A stretch of DNA of 64,000 nucleotides from Burkholderiales bacterium (GTDB taxonomy: Bacteria > Pseudomonadota > Gammaproteobacteria > Burkholderiales > Burkholderiaceae_C), in the NCBI GenBank assembly GCA_017307855.1, contig JAFKGD010000002.1, positions 1 through 64,000 on the forward strand, read 5' to 3'. The position numbers and the translations under genes were made by a program. Below, in pieces: positions 36,055 to 43,934 of this stretch. How positions within the stretch are numbered: position 1 is the stretch's first letter; the number at the start of each line of letters is the position of its first letter. The notes under the pieces are model-generated. The model was not told the origin of the DNA. It saw only the letters and a list, made by a program, of their open reading frames with translations, and did not search any database.

Positions 36055-36115
36055 GACTGCCTCCATCCGGCGGCGCTTGTGCTGCCGGAGATCGCAACCG
36101 ATGGAGGCACCTGCC

Positions 36116-36439
36116 ATGCGAAACACCCCCTTGCGGCCGTATCCACCCACGTCGGCTACGCCGGCCACGTCCAACGCCGCACAGCAGCCGCCCGTGCGGC
36201 CGGTACCGCCCCCGCGTTACCTCAACAACGACGAGGCGGCCGAACACCTGGGGCTGTCGCCCCGCACGCTGGAGAAGCAACGCGTGATCGGCGGCGGCCC
36301 GAAGTTCAGGAAGTTCGGCCGGCGCGTCATGTACGCGGTGGTCGACCTCGATGCCTGGGCCGACGCGCGCAGCTTCGACACCACGTCCGACCTGGCGTAT
36401 GCCGAGCGCCACGGCGCCGAATCGCGCCATGGGCGCTGA
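36116..36439 (+). CDS. AlpA-like helix-turn-helix DNA-binding protein
   Basis: 107 residues. The core RYLNNDEAAEHLGLSPRTLEKQRVIGGG then FGRRVMYAVVDLDAWAD is the MerR/HTH_17 excisionase-like fold. The N-terminal 35 residues are Pro/Ala-rich. It probably regulates repA or acts as an excision factor; here it lies just upstream of repA. The start at 36116 has a GGAG at about -14. Confidence 0.9.
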   Translation: MRNTPLRPYPPTSATPATSNAAQQPPVRPVPPPRYLNNDEAAEHLGLSPRTLEKQRVIGGGPKFRKFGRRVMYAVVDLDAWADARSFDTTSDLAYAERHGAESRHGR

Positions 36440-36474
36440 TCGGCAGGCCTTCGGAATCACCTGCCGTGGCCGCC

Positions 36475-37311
36475 ATGCCATCGCCCTCTCCGCGGCACCG
36501 CGAACAGCTCGACCTGTTCCGCGCGCTGCCGGGCGACATGGCGCCGCGCGATGCGCAGGACCTGATGGCGTTTCCGTTCTTCTCTTTGGCCAAGACCCCG
36601 CGCATCCAGCCGATCGACTTCCGCTCGGGCGGCGTGACGGTGCGGGTGGAAGGCACCCGGGAGCACGGCATCGCCACGATCTGGGATGCGGACATCCTGA
36701 TCTGGGCCGCCAGCCAGATCGTGGAAGCCCGCGATGCCGGCATCCGCACCTCGCGGCTGATGCAGGCCACGCCCCACGAGATCCTGACCTTCATCGGTCG
36801 CGGCACATCCGTGCGCGACTACCAGCGCCTCAAAGCCGCGCTGGATCGCCTGCAATCCACCACGATTGCCACCTCGATCCGCGAGACAACCGGGCGGCGC
36901 CTGCACCGCTTCTCCTGGGTCAACGAGTGGAAGGAGCGTGCCGGCCTGGACGGCCGGCCGCTGGGGATCGAACTGATCCTGCCGGACTGGTTCTATGCCG
37001 GCGTGATGGACGACGCCCTGGTGCTGACCATCGACCCGGCCTACTTCAAGCTGACCGGGGGGATTGCCCGCTGGCTGTACCGGCTTGCGCGCAAGCACGG
37101 TGGCAAACAGCCCCAGGGCTGGCAGTTCGACTTCCCGCACCTGTACCGCAAATCCGGCAGCATGGCCCGGACCTACGACTTCGCCGCCGACCTGCGCGCG
37201 CTGGTCGCGCGCCAGGCGCTGCCCGGCTACGTGCTGGGCATCGAGCGCCTGCCGGGCGATGGCACGGAACTGCTGACGTTTCGGCCCGCGCCACGGACAA
37301 CATGTGGATAA
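36475..37311 (+). CDS. repA: Replication initiator protein A (RepA)
   Basis: 278 residues. RHREQLDLFRALPGDMAPRD, FPFFSLAKTPR, VEGTREHGIATIWDADILIWAASQ, GRRLHRFSWV and GGIARWLYRLARKHGG are characteristic of the RPA family (ICE/plasmid replication initiators). It should bind the iterons 25-86 bases downstream. A perfect DnaA box overlaps its stop codon. Together with parA it gives the ICE plasmid-like replication when excised. Start 36475 is the first ATG matching the family; the frame is open upstream. Confidence 0.92.
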   Translation: MPSPSPRHREQLDLFRALPGDMAPRDAQDLMAFPFFSLAKTPRIQPIDFRSGGVTVRVEGTREHGIATIWDADILIWAASQIVEARDAGIRTSRLMQATPHEILTFIGRGTSVRDYQRLKAALDRLQSTTIATSIRETTGRRLHRFSWVNEWKERAGLDGRPLGIELILPDWFYAGVMDDALVLTIDPAYFKLTGGIARWLYRLARKHGGKQPQGWQFDFPHLYRKSGSMARTYDFAADLRALVARQALPGYVLGIERLPGDGTELLTFRPAPRTTCG

Positions 37312-37475
37312 CCTGGGGGCAGCCTGTGGATTGTCTCGTGCTATCAGGCAACGTAAAGTTCGTGCTATCAGGCCACAGTTCTTCGTGCTATCAGGCACAA
37401 GAATCGGCCGAAAACCCAGTGCCGGCGCGGGTTTCGGGCGCTCTTAACGTATCTAACTTAACTCTAACTCTTGGT
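37303..37475 (+). other. Replication origin (oriV) with DnaA box, three iterons and AT-rich region
   Basis: TGTGGATAA at 37303-37311 is a perfect DnaA box (inverse of TTATCCACA). TGTGGATTG follows at 37325. Three direct repeats of TCGTGCTATCAGGC(A/C) start at 37336, 37360 and 37383, with 24- and 23-base periods, close to two helix turns. A CTTAAC/CTAAC-rich stretch at 37441-37470 is the lowest-GC DNA nearby and may be the unwinding element. It sits between repA and parA, the classical layout for an iteron origin. Confidence 0.85.
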
Positions 37476-37753
37476 AGAGGCGCGCCGGATCGGGGGACAA
37501 GTGTTCGGGAGACCGAAATCCGCGAACCCGTCTTGGGTTGCAACACCGGACTCCTCGCCATGCCTTGCATGGCTCGCCAGCGCAGTCGGTTCGCCCGGAT
37601 GCGCGCTGCGGCGCTTGCGAACGACGTTGCCACTGTAGGCACGCTGTGGGCCGCTGTGCCTGTCGATTCGATGCGGTCGCGCACAGACGCGGAACCCAGA
37701 CTTGAAAACCAAAACAGCTTGGCAAAGGGTCAAGGCCTGCGGGGGACCACGCC
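37312..37753. other. Gap between repA and parA
   Basis: 442 bases. The first part is the origin. 37476-37753 has no gene I can support; a frame reading through to parA has no ribosome binding site. Autoregulatory sites for ParA are likely there. Confidence 0.5.
37336..37397 (+). repeat. Iterons: three 15-bp direct repeats
   Basis: Copies at 37336-37350, 37360-37374 and 37383-37397. Fourteen of fifteen positions are identical in all three; only the last base varies. They are the predicted RepA binding sites. Confidence 0.9.
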
Positions 37754-38392
37754 ATGATCGTGGCCCTGCTGAACCAGAAAGGCGGCGTGGGAAAGACCAC
37801 GCTGGCCACCCACATCGCCGGCGAGCTGGCGCTGCAGGGCCAGACCGTGCTGCTGCTCGATGCCGATCCGCAGGGATCGTCACTGGACTGGACGCAGCGC
37901 CGCCAGCAGAACGGCTTGCCGCGCCTGTTCGGTGCAGTCGGCCTCGCCCGCGAAACCCTGCACCAGGAGGCCCCAGAACTGGCCAGGCGGGCCGATCATG
38001 TCGTGATCGATGGCCCGCCCAGGATCGCAGCCCTCGCGCGCTCTGCGCTGCTGGCGGCCGACCGCGTGCTGATCCCGGTGCAGCCCAGCCCGTACGACCT
38101 CTGGGCCAGCGCCGAGATGGTGGCGCTGATCCGCGAGGCGCAGGTGTTTCGCCCCGGCCTGCGCGCAGCCTTCGTCATCAACCGGCGCGTGGTGCGCACC
38201 GTCATCGGCCGCGAGGCGCGCAGCGCGCTCGCCGAGCAACCGCTGCCTGCGATGCAATCCGAGATCCGCCAGCGCATCGTCTTCGCCGACAGCGTGGCGG
38301 CCGGCCAGCTCGCGTGCGAACTCGCGCCCGACAGCGCAGCCGCGCATGAAATCACCGCGTTGGTCGTTGAACTGCTGAAGGCCTCGCCATGA
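37754..38392 (+). CDS. parA: ParA-family partition ATPase
   Basis: 212 residues. The deviant Walker A KGGVGKTT (residues 9-16), DADPQGSS and VVIDGPPRI are typical. It is a small ParA without an N-terminal HTH, common on ICEs. It should segregate the excised replicon or position its partner. Its last bases (ATGA) overlap the next start. Confidence 0.93.
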   Translation: MIVALLNQKGGVGKTTLATHIAGELALQGQTVLLLDADPQGSSLDWTQRRQQNGLPRLFGAVGLARETLHQEAPELARRADHVVIDGPPRIAALARSALLAADRVLIPVQPSPYDLWASAEMVALIREAQVFRPGLRAAFVINRRVVRTVIGREARSALAEQPLPAMQSEIRQRIVFADSVAAGQLACELAPDSAAAHEITALVVELLKASP

Positions 38393-38649
38393 GCAGCGCA
38401 CCCGGCAAACATGGCAAACGCATCGCCATCGGCGTGCGTCCGCCCGCGAACCCGCACGCCGAGGCGTGGGTTCGCCAGGGCGATGGCGAGGCCGTCGGCA
38501 AGCGCGAGCTGTACACGGCGCGGCTCACGCTGGACGTGTCGCCCGCGATGCGCGCACGCATCAAGGTTGCTGCTTTCCACCAGGGCATCACGGTGGCCGA
38601 ACTGCTGCGCGGACTGCTTGCGCGGGAGTTTCCGGAGAACACCCCATGA
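38389..38649 (+). CDS. Small partition-partner-like protein (ribbon-helix-helix type)
   Basis: 86 residues. The C-terminal part TARLTLDVSPAMRARIKVAAFHQGITVAELLRGLL fits a ribbon-helix-helix fold; the N-terminus is disordered. In related ICEs this small gene is often labelled ParB-like. Direct overlap with parA on one side and DUF2840 on the other indicates one operon. It is a plausible centromere-binding partner of ParA. Confidence 0.75.
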   Translation: MSSAPGKHGKRIAIGVRPPANPHAEAWVRQGDGEAVGKRELYTARLTLDVSPAMRARIKVAAFHQGITVAELLRGLLAREFPENTP

Positions 38650-39215
38650 ACACCATCGCAAACCCGATGGGGAACGCGTCGGTACGCGCGCCTTCGGCTG
38701 CGCCCGTACCGTTCCCGCATGCAATCGCCGGCCGGGCCGGCAGCGCACCACCATCCGGAGATTTGACGCGCGTCTCGCTTGCCTACGTCGAGCATCGGAT
38801 CAATCTCTACCTGCGCTTCGGGAATCCCTCGCGCACCATCGAGCTGGACCGCTGGCGGCGCGTTGCGGTGTTCGCGCCTGCAGCCATGTTTTGCCGCATC
38901 CGGTGGGAGTCCAACGACTACGGCACTACACGCTGGCAGCTCATGGTGCTGCAGGCCGGCACCAGTCTGGATGCGTTGCAGCGCATCCCCGGCATCACGC
39001 CCGGTGCGCGCATCCTGCTGCACACCGAGGGCGAATCGAAGGTCAAAGCGGTGCTGCAGCGCATCGACGCCATCGAGACCTTGGCGGTCGATCCGGTGGA
39101 CGTGTCACCCGCGTACTGGCGCACGCTGGGCAACCGTCTGGCGGCACGGCTTGCGCTGCCGGACTACACGCCCGAGCGGCACGCGGCTTGGCTGGCCGGA
39201 AGGACGTTGCAATGA
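38646..39215 (+). CDS. DUF2840-domain protein
   Basis: 189 residues, 4-base overlap with the gene before. The motifs TRVSLAYVEHRINLYLRFG, VFAPAAMFCRIRWESNDYGT, WQLMVLQA and the C-terminal DYTPERHAAWLAGR match DUF2840, a family confined to the parA-traF segment of Tn4371-like ICEs. The function is unknown. The last bases overlap traF. Confidence 0.9.
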   Translation: MNTIANPMGNASVRAPSAAPVPFPHAIAGRAGSAPPSGDLTRVSLAYVEHRINLYLRFGNPSRTIELDRWRRVAVFAPAAMFCRIRWESNDYGTTRWQLMVLQAGTSLDALQRIPGITPGARILLHTEGESKVKAVLQRIDAIETLAVDPVDVSPAYWRTLGNRLAARLALPDYTPERHAAWLAGRTLQ

Positions 39216-39796
39216 CGACTTCCAGCGTCTGCGAACCGATCATCGTCGCACCATCGACTCGCTCACGCCGGCGCGTTCGCATCGTGCTGGCGATGGCTTC
39301 CGCTATCGGCCTGGCTGCGCTGGCCTGGGCCGCGTTCGTGAAGCCGAATGCACGCATCGTCTACAACGTCACCGACAGCGTCCCGGTCGGCTGGTATCGC
39401 ATCGAACCCGTGTCGTCCTCGCTGCCTTCGCTGCGCGTCGGCGGCATCGTGCTGACCCGCTTGCCGGCAGAGCCGGCCGCGCTTGCTGCGCAGCGCGGTT
39501 ATCTGCCGGCGCACATCCCGCTGCTCAAACGCGTGGGCGCGGTGCCGCCGCAGCACGTGTGCATCGTGGAGGGCATCATGCGCATCGACGGCGTGCCAAC
39601 GGCTGCCGTGCTGCGCGCCGACCGGTGGGGCCGTGCGCTACCGAGCTGGGACGATTGCCGGGCGCTGCGCGACGGTGAAATATTTCTGCTCAGCAACACC
39701 AATCCGGCTTCATTCGACAGCCGGTATTTCGGGCCTGTGGCTGCATCGTCCGTGATCGGACTGGCGCAGCCGCTGGACTGGCCGGAGCTGCCATGA
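39212..39796 (+). CDS. traF: Conjugal transfer signal peptidase TraF (S26 family)
   Basis: 194 residues. One N-terminal membrane helix (IVLAMASAIGLAALAWAAFV) precedes NVTDSVPVGWYRIE with the catalytic Ser56; Lys106 in LLKRVGAVP is the general base. The C-terminal GEIFLLSNTNPASFDSRYFG is the third family motif. TraF-type proteases mature and cyclise the pilin TrbC, a gene expected to the right of the window. It is coupled to DUF2840 by ATGA. Confidence 0.92.
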   Translation: MTTSSVCEPIIVAPSTRSRRRVRIVLAMASAIGLAALAWAAFVKPNARIVYNVTDSVPVGWYRIEPVSSSLPSLRVGGIVLTRLPAEPAALAAQRGYLPAHIPLLKRVGAVPPQHVCIVEGIMRIDGVPTAAVLRADRWGRALPSWDDCRALRDGEIFLLSNTNPASFDSRYFGPVAASSVIGLAQPLDWPELP

Positions 39797-40450
39797 AAGC
39801 TACCGTTGACGTTCGATCAGGCGCAGCATCTGCCGCGTCGGTTCATGGCATGAAGGCTGCGCGAATCTGCTTGCCAGATTCGTCGCGCCTTCGCAGTGTC
39901 CGGTGCCTGTTCTGCACCGCCACCGATGCCGCTGCACGTCGAATCGACGTGCGATCAGGCGTGGCATCCGGAGGGGATTCCGGTGGCGATTCTTGCGCCG
40001 ATCTGCAGACCGCGCGCGTGCGTCTGCACTGCGCATTGCGCTGCATCTTCGGCTGTGTTCTGGCGTGCCATTCGGCGTGCGATTTCGTGTGTGTTGTGGC
40101 CCGTTGCCGCGCACCGTTTCACGTGCGCTCACGGGCCCTCCCACGTGCAGGAATCTTGCCCCGAACGCGTCATGCCGGTGGCATGTCGCGCGTTCGCCGG
40201 CCGGCCTGCTGCGCGCTGCGCAGGGCCGCCGGGGCATCGGTTCCGCGTGCCGTGAGGCCGCGGAAAGATGCAGGGCAAGATTTAAGGGCGCAGCACCAGG
40301 GTGCGCGCGAAGTCAGTCTGCACGTGGGGTTGGCGCGGCACGCGCTTTTGCGCGGCACGGTGCTGCCAATCGGGTCAGGGCCGCATGGGCATTGGCGTCG
40401 GCGCGTGCTTCCTACGCCTTTCCTGGACCCACTTCGATGGAGGTCTCACG
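39797..40450. other. Long intergenic region before the relaxase gene; candidate oriT
   Basis: 654 bases. Two near-identical 25-mers (39806-39830 and 39944-39968, 21 of 25) contain CGATCAGGCG. Between them lies a stem CGAATCTG (39862-39869), loop CTTGC, CAGATTCG (39875-39882), extended by GCG/CGC pairs. Such structure beside a relaxase gene is where oriT is often found. The 221-codon frame here is Arg/Cys-rich and judged non-coding. Confidence 0.5.
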
Positions 40451-42409
40451 ATGACTGAGCGTCGCAATGCCGATGATGGCGGCCGCTTCCGAGTCCGTCC
40501 CGGTGCGCCAAAGGACCGCCAGCAGTCCTTCGTCTCCAAAGTGCTCAAGCAGGCCGGCAAGGCCAGCAACGTGACCGGCCGCAAGGTCGGCAAGCCGCCC
40601 GGCTCGCGCCTGGGCCGTGGGCATGTGGCGGCGCGGTTCACGGGCCAGTCCCTGACCCCTAACTCGCGGCGCGTCACCGTCAAGACCCGCATCGTCTATC
40701 TGAAGCAGGCCGGCGCGCGATCGACGCTGACGCACCTGCGCTACATCGAGCGCGAGGGTGTGGGCCGCGATGGCGAACCGGGCCAGGCCTACAGCCAGAC
40801 CAGCAACGAGGCCGACCTGTCCGCGTTCGAGGAACGCGGGCGCGAGGACCGCCACCAGTTCCGCTTCATCGTCTCGCCCGAGGATGCGCCCGAACTCGAA
40901 GACCTGCGCACCTACACCCGCCATCTGATGGGCAAGCTGGAGGGTGATCTGGGCACGCGGCTGGACTGGGTGGCGGTGGATCACTGGAACACCGACAACC
41001 CCCACACCCATGTCGTGCTGCGAGGTGCGGACGCGACCGGCAAGGACCTCATCATTTCGCAGGACTACATCACCCGCGGCATGCGCGAGCGCGCGGCGGC
41101 GCTGGCCACCGAGTGGATGGGACCGCGCACCGAACTGGAGATCCAGCGAACCTTGCTCCGCGAAGTCGATCAGGAGCGCTGGACCAGCCTGGATCGCACT
41201 TTACAGCGGGAAGCGGTGAACGGCTTGAACCACACCGAGCAGCCGGCGCGGGATGCGCGCCAGCGGCAGCAGCGCGTGCTGTTGGTCGGGCGATTGCAGC
41301 GGCTGCAGCGCATGGGCTTGGCCACCGAGACCCAGCCCGGCGTCTGGGCGGTTCACGTCGAGGCCGAACCAACCCTGCGGGCGATGGGCGAGCGCGGCGA
41401 CATCGTGCGCACCATGCAGCGGGCAATGGGGGGTCAGCAGCGCGAACTGGCGGTGTTCGAGCCGGGAGAAGCGGCCCGCCCGGTGATCGGCCGGATGGCG
41501 GCCAAGGGCCTGTCCGATGAGCTGTATGACAAGGGCTATCTGGTGGTCGATGGCATCGACGGCAAGGCGCACTACGTGGCGCTGCCGGCCAGAGCCGAAC
41601 TGGAGCACTACTCTGTCGGCGCGGTGGTGGAAGCTCGGGGATCGGGTGAGGTCCGGGCAGCGGACAGCACCATTGCCGGGCTGGCAGTCGAGGGCGTCTA
41701 CCGCGCTGATCATCATCGGACGGTGGCACAGGGCCAGGCCAACCCGGGTCGCGATCCTGGCGAGGTGGTCGATGCCCATGTCCGGCGGCTGGAAGCCTTG
41801 CGTCGGGCCGGCATCGTCGAGCGGCTGGCCGACGGGGTGTGGCAGGTGCCTACGGACCTGCCAGAGCGTGGTCGCCAGTACGACGCGCAGCGCCTGGGCG
41901 GCGTCACGGTGGAACTGCGCTCGCACCTGCCGATCGAGCGGCAGACGCGCGTGATCGGGGCAACCTGGCTGGACCAGCAGTTGATCGGTGGCGGGTCCGG
42001 CATCGGCGACCTGGGCTTCGGCAGCCAGGTGCGCGACGCCTTGCACAAGCGCGCCGACTTCCTGGTCGAACAAGGGCTGGCCGAGCGACGCGGGCAGCGG
42101 GTGATCCTGGCGCGCAATCTGTTGTCCACCTTGCGGAATCGGGAGATCGCCGCGGCGGCGCAGGACATCGCCAAGGACACCGGGCTGGCCCACCGGCCGG
42201 TGGGCGATGGCGAACGTGTCAGCGGTGTCTACCGCCGCTCGGTGCAGCTCGCCAGCGGGCGTTTCGCCATGCTCGATGACGGCCTGGGTTTCCGGCTGGT
42301 GCCGTGGAAACCGGTCATCGAACAGCGCCTGGGACAGCCCCTTTCGGCGGTCGTGCGCGGCGGCGGCGTTTCGTGGGAGCTGGGACGGCAGCGCGGGATG
42401 GGACGTTGA
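40451..42409 (+). CDS. VirD2-like conjugative relaxase (DUF3363)
   Basis: 652 residues from ATG 40451 (GGAGG at -13). The relaxase domain (about 75-300) has KTRIVYLKQAG with a candidate catalytic Tyr83, DRHQFRFIVSPEDA, and the metal-binding HxH in NPHTHVVLRG (His185, His187). The DUF3363 C-terminal half includes GVWAVHVEAEP and WLDQQLIGG. It nicks oriT and pilots the strand through the Trb system. In Tn4371-type ICEs this gene is followed closely by traR/traG; here 16 kb of cargo intervenes. Confidence 0.92.
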   Translation: MTERRNADDGGRFRVRPGAPKDRQQSFVSKVLKQAGKASNVTGRKVGKPPGSRLGRGHVAARFTGQSLTPNSRRVTVKTRIVYLKQAGARSTLTHLRYIEREGVGRDGEPGQAYSQTSNEADLSAFEERGREDRHQFRFIVSPEDAPELEDLRTYTRHLMGKLEGDLGTRLDWVAVDHWNTDNPHTHVVLRGADATGKDLIISQDYITRGMRERAAALATEWMGPRTELEIQRTLLREVDQERWTSLDRTLQREAVNGLNHTEQPARDARQRQQRVLLVGRLQRLQRMGLATETQPGVWAVHVEAEPTLRAMGERGDIVRTMQRAMGGQQRELAVFEPGEAARPVIGRMAAKGLSDELYDKGYLVVDGIDGKAHYVALPARAELEHYSVGAVVEARGSGEVRAADSTIAGLAVEGVYRADHHRTVAQGQANPGRDPGEVVDAHVRRLEALRRAGIVERLADGVWQVPTDLPERGRQYDAQRLGGVTVELRSHLPIERQTRVIGATWLDQQLIGGGSGIGDLGFGSQVRDALHKRADFLVEQGLAERRGQRVILARNLLSTLRNREIAAAAQDIAKDTGLAHRPVGDGERVSGVYRRSVQLASGRFAMLDDGLGFRLVPWKPVIEQRLGQPLSAVVRGGGVSWELGRQRGMGR

Positions 42410-42611
42410 CCGGCAGGTAGGAGCGAGGCGGATATCGCGGAGGGAGATTGCTCGTCTGTAACAAAAATGTCACCAGACGCTGACACCATGCCAAGTTCCA
42501 TAATGGTGCGTAACTCATGCCTAACCGATCTCACTCCCTATCCAAGTGTCCGCTATGCGGATACGGGCATGGCGATGCTCGCGGCACTGCGAAGCGCGAC
42601 GGTCGGCCGGG

Positions 42612-43340
42612 ATGCACCACTACGCCGCCCCGTTGAATCTTTCCAGGGTTGCGCTGTGGCTGCTTTTGGGGCTGGCGGGATCGGCTTGGACGTTTGACGG
42701 CCGCACGGCTTCCTCGTCACCGTTGCCCGGTGGTGACGCCTCTCACTCCGCGCACAGTACCCCGCTGGACTTCGACATTCCGGCGCAGCCGCTGGCCGAG
42801 GCGCTCAGGCGTTATGCCGCCCTGACTCGCCAGGCGACATTGGTGCCTGGCGAACTGGTGGGCGGGCTCACCTCCTCGGCCGTGCGTGGGGTCTACGCAT
42901 CGGACATGGCTTTGCAACTGCTGCTGCAAGGCACCGGCTTGCAGGCCGAGCCCATTCCGGGCAGCCCGGGAGGCGGCTTCGTGCTGAAGAAAGCCGTTGC
43001 GCCGGTAGCGGCTCCCCATGCGGCGAGTCTGGGAGACTTGGCTGGCTATCCCGGTCTCGTGCAAACGCGGGTCTGGAAGGCGCTGTGCGACGACCCGCGA
43101 ACGCGGCCAGGAGCCTACCGCTCGCTGCTGCGATTCCAGATCGACGCGGCCGGACAGCTCCAGCGTGTCCGGCTCCTGAGTTCGACCGGGAACGACAGTC
43201 GCGACGCTGCCGTGCGCTCGAATTTGCAGGCGGTGCACCTGCACCGGCCACCACCGCCGCATCTGCCGCAACCGTTGACCTTGCTGATCGAGCCGGACGA
43301 GGCCGGTGGTAGGCATCAATGCGCCACTGGGACGTCCTGA
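42612..43340 (+). CDS. STN-TonB-C fusion protein, VreA-like surface-signalling component
   Basis: 242 residues from ATG 42612, where a signal peptide (LSRVALWLLLGLAGSAWT) starts. The STN (secretin/TonB short N-terminal) domain spans about 50-105: LDFDIPAQPLAEALRRYAAL, SAVRGVYASDMALQLLLQGTGL. The second half (about 130-225; YRSLLRFQIDAAGQLQRVRLL) looks like a TonB C-terminal domain. There is no plug or barrel, so it is not a TonB-dependent receptor. From memory, VreA of the P. aeruginosa PUMA3 system has this rare make-up and likewise precedes its sigma and anti-sigma genes. It probably senses in the periplasm and signals through FecR. Confidence 0.82.
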   Translation: MHHYAAPLNLSRVALWLLLGLAGSAWTFDGRTASSSPLPGGDASHSAHSTPLDFDIPAQPLAEALRRYAALTRQATLVPGELVGGLTSSAVRGVYASDMALQLLLQGTGLQAEPIPGSPGGGFVLKKAVAPVAAPHAASLGDLAGYPGLVQTRVWKALCDDPRTRPGAYRSLLRFQIDAAGQLQRVRLLSSTGNDSRDAAVRSNLQAVHLHRPPPPHLPQPLTLLIEPDEAGGRHQCATGTS

Positions 43341-43341
43341 C

Positions 43342-43854
43342 ATGGCCGAAGAGACAAGTCCTTTCCTGACGGACTACCTCACCCGTCACTACGTCAGCCT
43401 CAAGCGAAAGCTCACGCGCGCGGTGGGCAGCAGCGATCTGGCCGCCGATGCCCTGCAGGACACATGGTTACGATTGCAGGCCAAGGGCGAGGATGAGCCG
43501 GTCCAGAGTCCAGCCGGCTATCTGCTGCGCGTGGCCTTGAACATTGCCGTGGATATCCAGCGGCGGCAAACCCGCTCGCTGTCGTTCGACGAACTCAGCG
43601 AACTGCACATGATTGCCGATCCCGCGCCCGGCCCGGCCCAGACCGTCGAAGCCCGGTCGGACATGGCGGTTTTGCTGGAGCGCGTGAGCCGGATGCCGCC
43701 ACGCCGCCGGGATATCTTCGTGCGCGTGCATTGGGAAGGCATGGCACACAAGGACGTGGCCAAGCAGTTGGGAATCTCCACCAGAACGGTCACCTACGAG
43801 CTCAAGAGCGCTCACGAGGCGTTGAGCGCCGTGCTGAACCATGAGAAAAAATAG
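43342..43854 (+). CDS. ECF sigma factor (FecI/VreI-like)
   Basis: 170 residues from ATG 43342, one base after the STN gene stop; ATG 43306 is in frame but inside it. Region 2: DLAADALQDTWLRLQ and GYLLRVALNIAVDIQRRQTRS. Region 4: MPPRRRDIFVRVHWEGMAHK and DVAKQLGISTRTVTYELKSA. It should read the promoter motif before fecR and tpsA. Position between an STN protein and FecR identifies it as the cell-surface-signalling sigma factor. Confidence 0.92.
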   Translation: MAEETSPFLTDYLTRHYVSLKRKLTRAVGSSDLAADALQDTWLRLQAKGEDEPVQSPAGYLLRVALNIAVDIQRRQTRSLSFDELSELHMIADPAPGPAQTVEARSDMAVLLERVSRMPPRRRDIFVRVHWEGMAHKDVAKQLGISTRTVTYELKSAHEALSAVLNHEKK

Positions 43855-43884
43855 TTGCGCGAGCTTGCCAGCTCGCCCGTCTTA
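43846..43884 (+). promoter_or_regulatory. Predicted ECF promoter upstream of fecR
   Basis: AAAAAA (43846), three bases, TTGCGC (43855-43860), 17 bases, CGTCTTA (43878-43884). The same arrangement is found before tpsA at 45071. Its A-tract overlaps the end of the sigma gene, so fecR can be transcribed apart from the sigma gene. Confidence 0.7.
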
Positions 43885-43934
43885 CAGAATGAGCGATTCG
43901 ATGACCACCCTTTCAGCCGCACAGAACCCCGCCA

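Noticed and set aside
39793-40458. 221-codon plus-strand open frame after traF
   Set aside because: Although ATGA-coupled to traF, it is rich in Arg, Cys and Ala with no conserved feature; the region has direct repeats and a hairpin and is better read as non-coding.
42453-42459. CGTCTGT upstream of the STN gene as a third ECF promoter
   Set aside because: Partly matches the -10 block, but no A-tract or TTGCGC is found at the required spacing.
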